In this document: positions 24,111-32,576 of the stretch, one piece after another
Layout: each line of letters begins with the position of its first letter
Position numbering within the stretch: the first letter of the stretch is position 1
NCBI GenBank assembly: GCA_024683675.1
Contig: JAIKYB010000011.1
Span: 1 to 35,653 of the forward strand
DNA from: Treponema sp.
Lineage (GTDB): Bacteria > Spirochaetota > Spirochaetia > Treponematales > Treponemataceae
Length of the DNA stretch: 35,653 nucleotides
Reading direction: 5' to 3'
Translations under genes and position numbers: made by a program
The notes under the pieces: generated by a model
What the model saw: only the letters and a program-made list of their open reading frames with translations
Database searches by the model: none
Told to the model about the DNA's origin: nothing

Positions 24111-24332
24111 TTTATTCAGAAGAAGAAATAAGTCGATTTTTTACAATGCAATTTATGCATATTTTCTGTATATTTATACATTTTTACTCAAATTTGCATA
24201 AATATACATTTTAATTATAACACTATATCTAGTGTGTATTATTAATTTTACTATACACACTATTAAATATGTATACTTTACAATACATTTAATACGTAAA
24301 TTTATTTAAGGTAATATACGCATATTTATGCA
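24111..24332. other. AT-rich, palindrome-dense non-coding island between convergent operons
   Basis: The whole gap 24007-24422 has no convincing gene. Between the two terminators lie about 220 bases with very little G or C and several inverted repeats. These are TAGTGTGTAT (24230-24239) with ATACACACTA (24253-24262), ACACTA-TATC-TAGTGT (24220-24235), the TGTATA..TATACA palindrome near 24168-24181, and an outer pair TGCATAAATATAC (24195-24207) / GCATATTTATGCA (24320-24332) matching at 12 of 13 bases. The central TAGTGT can pair to either side. Its role is unknown. Confidence 0.6.
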
Positions 24333-24369
24333 TAAAAAAATCACCTAAAAGCTCTGCTAATAGGTGATT
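24333..24369 (-). terminator. Rho-independent terminator of the murG-...-response regulator operon
   Basis: Minus strand: AATCACCTA, 13-base loop, TAGGTGATT, continuing into a run of T. It lies about 55 bases after the response-regulator stop. Confidence 0.82.
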
Positions 24370-24422
24370 ATTAAGCAATGTCTAATATTTATTACTGTAA
24401 AACATTTTATACATATCAATAA

Positions 24423-25775
24423 TTATTGTATACCGTACTCTTCCAGTTTTCTGTGTAAAGTTTTTCTTCCAATTCCAAGTATATCTGCAGTCTTAGATTT
24501 ATTACCATTATTAGCGGCCAGGTTTTCCTGTATAATTATTTTTTCAGCTTCATCCATTGTAATACCAAGTGGTATTGTAATAGCCTCTTCACTGCCTTTT
24601 AACTGCACAGAATTTGGTAAGTCTTCAAGTCGTATTTCTTCTCCGTTACACATTACAACTGCGCTTTCAACACAATTCTTTAATTCACGGATATTACCAG
24701 GCCAGGAATATTTTAACATTGCTGACTTAGCTCTGTTATCAAAGCCCTTAATATTCTTTTCATTTTCAACATTAAATTCCCTAAGGAAGGAATGCATCAA
24801 AAGTGGTATGTCATCCTTACGTTCCCTTAAGGCTGGCATTTCTATTCTGACTACATTAAGTCTGTAATAAAGATCTTCTCTAAAATGACCTGCCCTTACT
24901 TCCTCTTCCAAAAGTCTGTTTGTAGCAGCGACAATTCTTACATCAACTTCAATAGTCTTTTCTCCGCCTACCCGTTCAAACTTCTTTTCCTGCAAAACTC
25001 GCAAAAGCTTAACCTGAGTTGCCTGATTAATTTCGCCAATTTCATCCAGAAAAATTGTACCGCCATCAGCAAGCTCAAAGCGTCCCTTGTGCTGAGCTTC
25101 AGCTCCGGTAAAGGCCCCTTTCTCAAATCCAAATAATTCACTTTCCAAAAGGCTTTCTGACAAAGCCGCACAATGAACTACCACAAAAGCTTTGTCCTTT
25201 CTTGAAGACTTGTCATGAATCGCATGCGCAACAAGCTCCTTTCCAACTCCGCTTTCTCCGGTAATAAGAACATTTGCTTTTGTTGGCCCAGCCTTGTCAA
25301 TCATGCTTCTAACCTTTGCCAGCTCAGAGCTTTTTCCAATCATGTCATAATTAGATGAAGATGATTTTAACAGCTTCTCTTTTAATTCACGGTTCTGTTC
25401 TGCAAGCTCTTTTCCTCGAAGGGCATTTTTTACAACAATATTTAAATGGTCAAGATCAAGAGGTTTTGTTAAAAAATCAAAGGCTCCAGCCTTAATAGCC
25501 GCAGTTGCATCATCTATACTTCCGTGACCCGTAAGTACAATTACAGGTATTCCAGGATATTCAGTAGCAAGTCTACGGACAACCTCTTCACCCGAAATTC
25601 CATCCATTCGTAAATCGGTTATTACAAGGTCTATGCCTCCCTCTTCTACAAGCTTAAGACCACTTTTTCCGTCAGCAGCCTGCTTTACGGCATAACCTTC
25701 CAGCTCAAAATTATCTGCAAGACCATTACGAATATTTTCTTCGTCATCAATAGTGAGGATTGTAAATGTTCTCAT
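24423..25775 (-). CDS. NtrC/AtoC-family sigma-54-dependent response regulator
   Basis: A three-domain activator. The receiver domain has DDE near residues 10-12 and the phospho-acceptor Asp54 in LVITDLRMDG. The AAA+ domain has Walker A GESGVGKE (173-180), the sigma-54 contact loop GAFTGA (220-225), Walker B GGTIFLDE (238-245) and SWPGNIRELKN. The C-terminal Fis-type helix-turn-helix reads NGNKSKTADILGIGRKTLHRKLEEYGI. Because GAFTGA is intact, it should activate sigma-54 promoters after phosphorylation by the kinase encoded 37 bases upstream. I start at ATG 25775, with AGGTGG 5 bases before it; the track GTG is 3 codons earlier. Target genes are not evident here. Confidence 0.95.
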   Translation of the reverse strand: MRTFTILTIDDEENIRNGLADNFELEGYAVKQAADGKSGLKLVEEGGIDLVITDLRMDGISGEEVVRRLATEYPGIPVIVLTGHGSIDDATAAIKAGAFDFLTKPLDLDHLNIVVKNALRGKELAEQNRELKEKLLKSSSSNYDMIGKSSELAKVRSMIDKAGPTKANVLITGESGVGKELVAHAIHDKSSRKDKAFVVVHCAALSESLLESELFGFEKGAFTGAEAQHKGRFELADGGTIFLDEIGEINQATQVKLLRVLQEKKFERVGGEKTIEVDVRIVAATNRLLEEEVRAGHFREDLYYRLNVVRIEMPALRERKDDIPLLMHSFLREFNVENEKNIKGFDNRAKSAMLKYSWPGNIRELKNCVESAVVMCNGEEIRLEDLPNSVQLKGSEEAITIPLGITMDEAEKIIIQENLAANNGNKSKTADILGIGRKTLHRKLEEYGIQ

Positions 25776-25812
25776 ATATACCACCTGATTAACAGTTTGT
25801 ATTTTCTATGAA

Positions 25813-27033
25813 TTAGTTTTCAGAAGGAAGTAATTTAGTTCCCTTTTGTGGAATTGGATACTCCAAAGTAAATAAAGTACCTTCATTTTCCTTAGAATCG
25901 ACCAGAATTTCTCCTGAAAATTCCTTAGTAATTTTATAAACCATTGTCATTCCAAGTCCAGTTCCATTGGCTTTTGTAGTATAGTAAGGCTCAAAAATCT
26001 TTGAAACAGTCTCTTCTGACATTCCACAACCATTATCTTTTATTTTTATAATAAATTTATTGTCACGAATTGAATTTTCTATCTGGAAAATTGGTGTATA
26101 ACCCGGAATACTTTCATTTTGTATTCTGCTTTTTATTGCTGCCAGTGCATTTTGAGCAAGATTCATAATTACATCTCGGAATAATTTTTCATCCAGCATA
26201 ATTTTTTTGCCACTGGAAGATTCCTTAAAATCAAGTAGAATTCCTTCCTTTTTAAATTCGGGCTTTAAAAAATCTACAAGCGCTGAAATTAATTTATCTG
26301 GTTCCTTAAGCTCAAGGTTAGCCTTCACAGGTCTAACGGCAAGAAGAAAATCCATTACAAGCTTATTAAGATGCTCAATTTCTTCATTAACTATATCAAT
26401 ATGATCTTCAACAAATTTTGGAGGAGGAAGAATATCCTTGTTTTCCCTAGCCTTTTTTATTGCCTTTTGCACCAGTTGAATATGAATACTGATTGCACCA
26501 AGAGGATTTTTAATTTCATGTGCCATACCGGCAGCAAGATTTGTAAGATTTGCAAGATTTTCCATTCTGTGCAGCAAAACATCCTGATTTCTTTTTTCAG
26601 TAATATCATTAATCAGAATAATTTTTCCGCATAAATCGCAATTATGCATAAGAGGTGAAATTGTTATTGTAACAAATCTTACAGACCCACCGGAAGTTAC
26701 AATAGAAAAATCTTCACTGCTGTTTGTAATTTCTTTTAGAGCACATTCCTTTAGAAAATCCGATATTTCTTCATCATTTATACCTTCCCATAAAGGAATA
26801 TTCTGAAGCTTCATATCATCCAGATGGATTGTAAAGGGAATACGGCTTTCTGCAATTGTATTATTTCTTATAACAACAAAATCGTTATTTACAATAATAA
26901 GACCCGTAGATAAGGATTCAAGCATGGAATAAAGACTTTCATTTTCGTCTGCAACAGAATCTAAAAGAGTAAGCAGCTGTTCTTTTGAAAGCTTTTCCGC
27001 CTTCTGGGTAAGTCTTTTTACATATCCTCTCAT
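25813..27033 (-). CDS. Cytoplasmic PAS-domain sensor histidine kinase (NtrB/AtoS-like)
   Basis: No membrane segment is present, so this is a soluble kinase. After a coiled N-terminus comes a PAS-like domain (about residues 35-145, GLIIVNNDFVVIRNN to ILINDITEKRNQD), containing NCDLCG, a CxxC pair at 132/135. The dimerisation/phosphotransfer H-box is AAGMAHEIKNPLGA with His172. The ATPase region has the N box (NLAQNALAAI), G1 (DNGCGMS), F box (IFEPYYTTK) and G2 (GTGLGMTMV). It should phosphorylate the NtrC-type regulator downstream. Its ATG overlaps the holB stop as TAATG, so it is translationally tied to the murG-cvpA-holB genes. The signal is unknown; the CxxC could sense redox or metal, which is inference. 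Confidence 0.93.
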   Translation of the reverse strand: MRGYVKRLTQKAEKLSKEQLLTLLDSVADENESLYSMLESLSTGLIIVNNDFVVIRNNTIAESRIPFTIHLDDMKLQNIPLWEGINDEEISDFLKECALKEITNSSEDFSIVTSGGSVRFVTITISPLMHNCDLCGKIILINDITEKRNQDVLLHRMENLANLTNLAAGMAHEIKNPLGAISIHIQLVQKAIKKARENKDILPPPKFVEDHIDIVNEEIEHLNKLVMDFLLAVRPVKANLELKEPDKLISALVDFLKPEFKKEGILLDFKESSSGKKIMLDEKLFRDVIMNLAQNALAAIKSRIQNESIPGYTPIFQIENSIRDNKFIIKIKDNGCGMSEETVSKIFEPYYTTKANGTGLGMTMVYKITKEFSGEILVDSKENEGTLFTLEYPIPQKGTKLLPSEN

Positions 27034-28253
27034 TAGCTTAAGATTCCTCCATTTTGTACATTTACCATAGACATATCTCTGAATAAAGTTTCCAAAGCTG
27101 CAGCAGGACTTTGATTATAGGAAATTACATTATCATAGCACTTACGAATTAAATCCATTATTTTTGCAGAGGCTTCTGTACCGGCCTGAGAATAAAGCAG
27201 TTTTCTATAATGAATTGCAATATAATGTAAGAAAAGTCTTAATTCAATTCTAGGTGAAAAGTTTCCATTATTTTTTGCCAGAGCACTACAGTCAAGAGTT
27301 CGCCTTAGCGAAATTGCATTGCAAAAATCATCAGCCAGTTTTTTTATAGTAGCCGGAGGAATAGGTAAAAAGGTTAAAAGATATTCATTTATTGAGCCAT
27401 TAAAATTCTGGTCATGAAAAACTCGTGAAATAACCTCTTTTTGAACTTCCGCACTTCTTTCCATAAAATTATAGGTTCTGACACGAGAAAGAATTGTCTG
27501 CATCATTGCATTTCTTTTTGAAGTAAGAAGTATAAATACGCAATCTGCAGGAGGTTCTTCAAGGATTTTGAGTAAAGCATTTCTTACTGAACTAAGCATT
27601 CTATCAGCGTTTTCAATAATTATTGTTTTTTTACCTTCTTCTGATTTTATATGAGCCCATTCTTCCATATTTCTAATCTGATTTACAGGGATTGAATCAT
27701 ATAAAAATTCATCTTCCAGCTTAATTGTAAGTTTACTTAGATTTTCCGTAATTTTTTCCAGCTGCTCCTGAGGAGGAAGCTCTCTTGGAAAATCTAAAAG
27801 CTCTAAATCTTCATTAATCTCTTCTATAAGGGAAGCAATTTTATTTAAATTATTATTGCCTTCCCATAAAATTGGATTAAAACGCAAGGTTAATTTTCTA
27901 ATACTTCTTAAATAAAGATATCTTGCGGCTTTTATATATGAAGCATTAGAGGAAGCGGCCTGTAAAAAAGTTTTTTGAGCCGCAGCAATTTCAAGGGCAC
28001 AATCTCTGGGGCCTAAAAGCATAATATTAGTGCTGATTAATGACTTTGATTGCATACAATTATGACAGTCACATTCCCAGTTTCCCTTTGGTGCTGTCTT
28101 TGTACAGGACAATATTCTTGCAGTTTCCAAAGCCGCTGTAAGCTTTCCTGAAGCTTCAGAACCAGAAAAAAGCAGGGCACCCGGCAAGCGATTATTTTTA
28201 ATGTCAGAAATAAGAGCCTTGCGCCCTTCCTGTCCTACCAGATTCTCAAACAT
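27033..28253 (-). CDS. holB: DNA polymerase III delta' subunit-like clamp-loader ATPase
   Basis: The delta' subunit is part of the clamp loader. The N-terminus reads FENLVGQEGRKALISDI then LPGALLFSGSEASGKLT, a Walker A-like loop of degenerate form, as expected for delta'. A zinc-knuckle follows (ECDCHNCMQS plus an upstream Cys). The AAA+ core shows KTIIIENADRMLSSVRNALLKILEEPP, VFILLTSKR, and the SRC-type segment ILSRVRTYNF. At 406 aa it is longer than E. coli HolB (334 aa). I start at ATG 28253 (MFENLVGQ), preceded by GGTGAGGG, rather than GTG 28265. The start overlaps the cvpA stop by 8 bases. The gene could alternatively be annotated as a generic clamp-loader subunit. Confidence 0.87.
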   Translation of the reverse strand: MFENLVGQEGRKALISDIKNNRLPGALLFSGSEASGKLTAALETARILSCTKTAPKGNWECDCHNCMQSKSLISTNIMLLGPRDCALEIAAAQKTFLQAASSNASYIKAARYLYLRSIRKLTLRFNPILWEGNNNLNKIASLIEEINEDLELLDFPRELPPQEQLEKITENLSKLTIKLEDEFLYDSIPVNQIRNMEEWAHIKSEEGKKTIIIENADRMLSSVRNALLKILEEPPADCVFILLTSKRNAMMQTILSRVRTYNFMERSAEVQKEVISRVFHDQNFNGSINEYLLTFLPIPPATIKKLADDFCNAISLRRTLDCSALAKNNGNFSPRIELRLFLHYIAIHYRKLLYSQAGTEASAKIMDLIRKCYDNVISYNQSPAAALETLFRDMSMVNVQNGGILS

Positions 28254-28749
28254 TATCGCCCTCACCTATAACCTTGTCTGGTTGGATTGTATCAATAACC
28301 TGATTAGTCAGCTTTGCATAAAAGCTTCCTTCCAGTAATTTTTCACTAGAAAAGAAAGGCTGTACATTTAATAAGAAAATTAAAAGTGCAACTACAGCAA
28401 AACCTTCAATAATTCCAAAGAAAAAGCCTAAGGTTCTGTCCAGACTGTTTAATATACTAAAGGAAAAAATCTTTTTTACGATTAATTGAAGTATTTTAAT
28501 TACAAGAAAAATTACAACAAAGACACTTATAAAAGCAACAATATTAGCAAGAGTCTCATTATTGATATGAGACCAGAGTTTTTTTGCTATATCATCATAA
28601 AGATAAATAGCTCCAATAATTCCACCTATTACTGCAAGTTTGCCAAAAATATTATCAGCAAAGCCCTTGATAACTCCAACAATTGCAAATATTAAAATTA
28701 TTGCAGAAAAAACAAAATCAATTGTAGTAAAAGGAAGATTTACATTCAT
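28246..28749 (-). CDS. CvpA family membrane protein
   Basis: A 167-aa protein with four hydrophobic segments: FVFSAIILIFAIVGVIKGF, LAVIGGIIGAIYLY, IVAFISVFVVIFLVIKILQL and FFFGIIEGFAVVALLIFLLN. The order and the GFADN and SLDRTLGFFFGIIEGF motifs fit the CvpA (colicin V production) family of inner-membrane proteins, whose biochemical role is not settled. Its ATG overlaps the murG stop (ATGA) and its end overlaps holB, so it is in the middle of a tightly coupled operon. Confidence 0.88.
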   Translation of the reverse strand: MNVNLPFTTIDFVFSAIILIFAIVGVIKGFADNIFGKLAVIGGIIGAIYLYDDIAKKLWSHINNETLANIVAFISVFVVIFLVIKILQLIVKKIFSFSILNSLDRTLGFFFGIIEGFAVVALLIFLLNVQPFFSSEKLLEGSFYAKLTNQVIDTIQPDKVIGEGDNV

Positions 28750-29921
28750 TTTTCAGCTCCCTGATCAAGACTTTCATATACCAATTCAGCAATTTTCCTT
28801 TCTGGTGCAACTTCAGGTAAAATTGCCTTTAAGGCCTGACTATAAGAAGCACGGCTCTGGCTATCCAGCATATTTTCCAGAGCTGCTCTTAAATGCTCAT
28901 TATCAGCCTGCTCCCCCAAAAGCATTTCAGCAGCCTTTTTAGACTTAAAGAATTCTGCATTATCGACCTGATCGCCTCTGGTGCCGCTTCCACAAAGAGG
29001 CACTAAAACCATAGGCTTATACAAAAGAGCAGCTTCCCAAAGAGAGTTTGCTCCTGCTCTGGATAAAATTACATCAGCAGCAGCAAGTACATCAGGCATT
29101 TCCTTATAAATAAAGTCGTAGGGCTTATAAGCATCCTTAAATGCAGGGGCTAATTCTGCAGTTCTGTTTTCATCTGTGTTAATAAGTCCTGTCTGATGAA
29201 CTACAATAAAGCGTTCACAAAGCCAGCTGATATTGTCATATACCAGATTATTTATCTGACGGGAACCAGAGCTGCCTCCCAGAACTAAAAGCACTGGCTT
29301 TTCATGGTCTACAGGAATTCCAAGGAAGCTTAATCCACTAAGGGCAGACGCAGAATGAAAAACTGGTCTAACAGGATTTCCAGTAACAATTACTCTATTC
29401 TGGACTTCTGCTGGAAATCTGTCTTTTGTCTCCTGATAAGAAACAAACATTGTTTTTGCGGATTTAAAATTTATTCTGTTTGCAAGGCCCAGAGAAAAAT
29501 CACATTCATGGGTAAAAACAGGAATCTTTAACAATTTTGCAGCAAAACAAGGAGGAACGCTTACAAAGCCTCCCTTTGAAAAAAGCACAGAAGGCTTATA
29601 TTTTCTTAAAATATGTTTTGCTTTTATAAAGCCACCAAGAACTCTGAATAAATCAGAAAAGTTCTTTAAAGAAAAATAACGGCGCAGCTTACCTGCTGGA
29701 ATCCCATAGAAAAAATCAACAGTCTGTTTGCCGGAAGCAGTTACAGCAGAGCTAACAATTTTTTTATCCATCCCCTTAGAACAACCAATCCAGCAGATAA
29801 GGAGATTTCTTCCATTTTGCTCAGCAATATTTCTTAATTGTTCAGCAACAGCAAGTCCAGGATAAATATGACCGGCAGTCCCACCACCAGTAAAAAAAAC
29901 TACATCACGATTTCTTTTCAT
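28746..29921 (-). CDS. murG: UDP-GlcNAc:lipid I N-acetylglucosaminyltransferase MurG
   Basis: MurG adds GlcNAc to lipid I on the cytoplasmic face of the membrane, giving lipid II for peptidoglycan. Seen motifs are the N-terminal glycine loop TGGGTAGHIYPGLAVA (near residue 12), a second-domain loop VLGGSSGSRQIN, VVHQTG, and the UDP-GlcNAc site DVILSRAGANSLWEAAL then PLCGSGTRGDQVDNAEFF. Length (391 aa) is slightly above the usual 355-365. I start at ATG 29921; the track begins 4 codons upstream at GTG 29933. A possible extended -10 (TGATAAAAT, 29946-29938) lies just before. It heads the five-gene operon and is divergent from iorA. Confidence 0.95.
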   Translation of the reverse strand: MKRNRDVVFFTGGGTAGHIYPGLAVAEQLRNIAEQNGRNLLICWIGCSKGMDKKIVSSAVTASGKQTVDFFYGIPAGKLRRYFSLKNFSDLFRVLGGFIKAKHILRKYKPSVLFSKGGFVSVPPCFAAKLLKIPVFTHECDFSLGLANRINFKSAKTMFVSYQETKDRFPAEVQNRVIVTGNPVRPVFHSASALSGLSFLGIPVDHEKPVLLVLGGSSGSRQINNLVYDNISWLCERFIVVHQTGLINTDENRTAELAPAFKDAYKPYDFIYKEMPDVLAAADVILSRAGANSLWEAALLYKPMVLVPLCGSGTRGDQVDNAEFFKSKKAAEMLLGEQADNEHLRAALENMLDSQSRASYSQALKAILPEVAPERKIAELVYESLDQGAEK

Positions 29922-29999
29922 TTTTATACTCACTTTTATTTTATCAGATTTCCAAGGTTAATGAAATAGTAAAAACTTATCGCATAGAAAGTCAATTTG

Positions 30000-30008
30000 T
30001 GATAAACT
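30000..30008 (+). promoter_or_regulatory. Candidate extended -10 of iorA
   Basis: TGATAAACT is a TGn-extended -10. It ends 8 bases before ATG 30017, and no Shine-Dalgarno site lies between. The -35 region is weak (TTATCG at a long spacing). This is offered as a second-tier leaderless candidate. Confidence 0.4.
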
Positions 30009-30016
30009 TAGAAATT

Positions 30017-31915
30017 ATGAGCAAACAAATGATTATGGGTAACCAGGCAATTGCCTTGGGCGCCCTTAAAGCGGGAGTAAACCTGGTCGCAGGTTATCCT
30101 GGCACTCCCTCTAGTGAAATTATCGAATTTATATCAAAGTACAATAAGAAAACTGGCACTTATGTTGAATGGTCTGTAAATGAAAAGGCCGCAGTAGAAG
30201 TTGCCGCAGGTGCAAGTTATGCCGGAAGCCGTACTCTTGTTACCATGAAACAGGTTGGCTTAAATGTTGCCTCGGACCCGGTAATGTGTCTTTCCTATGT
30301 TGGAATTAAGGGTGGAATGGTAATTGTTTCTGCAGATGATCCGGGTCCTATTTCAAGTCAGACAGAACAGGATACAAGAACCTTTGGCTCTTATTCTAAG
30401 CTTCCGGTTTTTGACCCTTCCACACCGGAAGAAGCCTTTGAAATGATTCAGGAAGCCTTTGAGCTTTCTGAAAAATACACTACTCCTGTTATTTTAAGAC
30501 CAACTACTCGTGTAGATCACGCCTACGAGGCTATGGATTTTCCAGAACTAAGTGAATGCCGTCAGAAAGGAAGTTTTGAAAAAGACAGTCAGCGTTGGGT
30601 AATTTTTCCAAAAGCATCCTATAATAATCATAAACGTATTTTTGAGCGTAATGAAAAAATCCTTCCGGAAGAATTTTCTAAGAGTAAGTGGAATTATATT
30701 TTAGATTATAAAGAAGGAGAAAATCTTCCTCTGATTCGTAATTCCATATCTACTAGCAGGAATGCCTCAGAATCTTCACTTGCTTTTGCAGCAGGTGGTA
30801 TAAGCTTTACTTACTTACAGGAGGCCCTTTCAATTTTAAGAAAGGAATACCCGGAAAATAAAAAGATACAGCAGGCTTCCTTGTTAAAAATTGGAACCCC
30901 CTATCCTTTTCCAAATCAATTAGCAAAATCTATAATTTCTGATAATTCTGAAATAACTGTTTTTGAAGAATTGGATCCTGTAATTGAAAATGCATTAGTT
31001 TTCCTTTGCGGAAAAGAAAAAATTGATTGTAAAATACATGGAAAATTAGACGGCCTTGTTCCAGAAGCTGGAGAGCTTTCAGTAGAAATAGTAGAAAAAA
31101 TAGTAGAGAAATTGGCCGGAATAGAAAGAAAAGAGGTTCAAAAAGCAGAGCTTCCTCCTCTTCCTATTCGTCCACCTGTATTGTGCGCCGGCTGTCCTCA
31201 TAGGGGAGCCTTCTTTGCTGTAAAGACTGCCATGAAAGGCGAAAAAACCGCTTATTGTGGAGATATAGGCTGCTATACTCTGGGAAATGCAAAGCCCCTT
31301 GATATGTGCGACACATGTTTGTGTATGGGTGCTGACATAACCATGGCTCAGGGCTTTTATCATAACGAGCCGGACCGAAAATGCTTCTCCTTTATAGGAG
31401 ATTCAACCTTCTTTGCTTCAGGAATCACCGGAGTTGTAAACGCAGTTTATAATCAGTCTCATCAGACAATCTGTATTCTGGATAATTCTACAACTGCCAT
31501 GACAGGTCATCAGCCCCATCCTGGTACCGGTATGACTATGATGGGCGATATAGTAGAAAAAATCAGTATTGAAAAAATACTTACAGCAATTGGAGTTTCT
31601 CCAGTAATAACAGTAAATCCTTTTAAGCAGGAAGAAGCAGTGGAGGCCGTAAAAAAAGCAGTTGCCTCTCCCGGAGTCAGTGCCGTAATTTTCAAGGCAC
31701 CTTGTATTGCAATAGCCGCTAAAGTTGGTTGGGAAAAGCCTCATGCCTTAAAGGTTGACCAGGCAAAATGTATTGGCTGCAGAAAATGTATCAACGAACT
31801 AGGCTGTCCTGCCCTTAGTGTTCAGTTAACTGGTAAAAAGGTAGAAATTGATCCATCCTTATGTACTGGCTGTGGTTTATGCAGCGGCCTATGTCCTGTA
31901 AAAGCAATCAATTAA
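30017..31915 (+). CDS. iorA: Indolepyruvate ferredoxin oxidoreductase, alpha subunit
   Basis: IorAB converts aryl-pyruvates plus CoA to aryl-acetyl-CoA and CO2, reducing ferredoxin; the reaction is reversible. The N-terminal pyrimidine-binding domain has AGYPGTPSSEIIEF. The thiamine diphosphate domain has LCAGCPHRGAFFAVK, YCGDIGCYTLG, CLCMGADITMAQGF and FIGDSTFFASGI. The C-terminus has two [4Fe-4S] motifs: CIGCRKCINELGCP (unusual C-x2-C-x2-C-x4-C spacing, usual for IorA) and CTGCGLCSGLCP. I prefer ATG 30017 (MSKQMIMGNQAIALG) to the track GTG 29999; ATGs at 30029 and 30035 are alternatives. Length is 632 aa. iorB follows after 9 bases. Confidence 0.95.
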   Translation: MSKQMIMGNQAIALGALKAGVNLVAGYPGTPSSEIIEFISKYNKKTGTYVEWSVNEKAAVEVAAGASYAGSRTLVTMKQVGLNVASDPVMCLSYVGIKGGMVIVSADDPGPISSQTEQDTRTFGSYSKLPVFDPSTPEEAFEMIQEAFELSEKYTTPVILRPTTRVDHAYEAMDFPELSECRQKGSFEKDSQRWVIFPKASYNNHKRIFERNEKILPEEFSKSKWNYILDYKEGENLPLIRNSISTSRNASESSLAFAAGGISFTYLQEALSILRKEYPENKKIQQASLLKIGTPYPFPNQLAKSIISDNSEITVFEELDPVIENALVFLCGKEKIDCKIHGKLDGLVPEAGELSVEIVEKIVEKLAGIERKEVQKAELPPLPIRPPVLCAGCPHRGAFFAVKTAMKGEKTAYCGDIGCYTLGNAKPLDMCDTCLCMGADITMAQGFYHNEPDRKCFSFIGDSTFFASGITGVVNAVYNQSHQTICILDNSTTAMTGHQPHPGTGMTMMGDIVEKISIEKILTAIGVSPVITVNPFKQEEAVEAVKKAVASPGVSAVIFKAPCIAIAAKVGWEKPHALKVDQAKCIGCRKCINELGCPALSVQLTGKKVEIDPSLCTGCGLCSGLCPVKAIN

Positions 31916-31924
31916 GAGGTTATC

Positions 31925-32491
31925 ATGTCAAAAAATATTTTAATTTGTGGAGTTGGCGGTCAGGGAACTGTTCTTGCAGCAAAGGTTATTTCTCAGGCAG
32001 CAATTTCTAATGGAGAAAAAGTTTTATCAGCAGAAACAATTGGAATGGCTCAAAGAGGCGGTTCTGTTGTAAGTCATGTAAGAATTGGGGATGACGTTTA
32101 TTCCCCTCTTATTCCAGAAGCTCAGGCTGATATTATAATTGCCTTTGAAGCAGCAGAAGCTGTAAGAAATCTTTCTTATCTGAAAGAAAATGGAATGATA
32201 ATCGTAAATAAAAAGGTTGTTCAGCCTGTAACAGCAAGTCTTACAGGAAAAGCTTTTTCTGAAGATACAATGATTTCCTCCTTACAGGCAAGAAGCTCTA
32301 ATGTAATTTGTGTAGATACAGATAAAGCCTGTTTGGAATTAGGAAGTTCAAAGGTCGTTAATATTTTACTTTTAGGGGCTGCCTGCCGCACAGGAATCAT
32401 AAACACACAAGCTGTTGAAGCTGCAATAAAACTTCTTGTAAAAGCTGATTTTTATGAACTTAATATAAAAGCTCTTCATTACGGTGAATAA
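31925..32491 (+). CDS. iorB: Indolepyruvate ferredoxin oxidoreductase, beta subunit
   Basis: The 188-aa gamma-type domain partner of IorA. It begins ILICGVGGQGTVLAAKVISQ, followed by SAETIGMAQRGGSVVSHVRIG and ADIIIAFEAAEAVRN, the usual motifs of the oxidoreductase gamma/beta subunit. AGAGG lies 5-6 bases before the ATG. It is co-transcribed with iorA. The acyl-CoA ligase begins 85 bases later under its own promoter. Confidence 0.95.
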   Translation: MSKNILICGVGGQGTVLAAKVISQAAISNGEKVLSAETIGMAQRGGSVVSHVRIGDDVYSPLIPEAQADIIIAFEAAEAVRNLSYLKENGMIIVNKKVVQPVTASLTGKAFSEDTMISSLQARSSNVICVDTDKACLELGSSKVVNILLLGAACRTGIINTQAVEAAIKLLVKADFYELNIKALHYGE

Positions 32492-32502
32492 TTTTTACAA
32501 AA

Positions 32503-32547
32503 TTACTATTGACAGAAACAAATTAGAGAGTTACTATTAATAGTAAC
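32503..32547 (+). promoter_or_regulatory. Promoter with palindromic operator before the arylacetate-CoA ligase gene
   Basis: TTGACA (32509-32514), 17-base spacer, TACTAT (32532-32537). The -10 lies inside GTTACTATTAATAGTAAC (32530-32547), a perfect 18-bp palindrome. The half-site TTACTATT occurs again at 32503-32510, running into the -35 hexamer. Both promoter elements are thus covered by copies of the same half-site, as expected for repressor binding. Confidence 0.75.
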
Positions 32548-32576
32548 AACAGGTATTTACTAGAAGAGGTAAAAAT

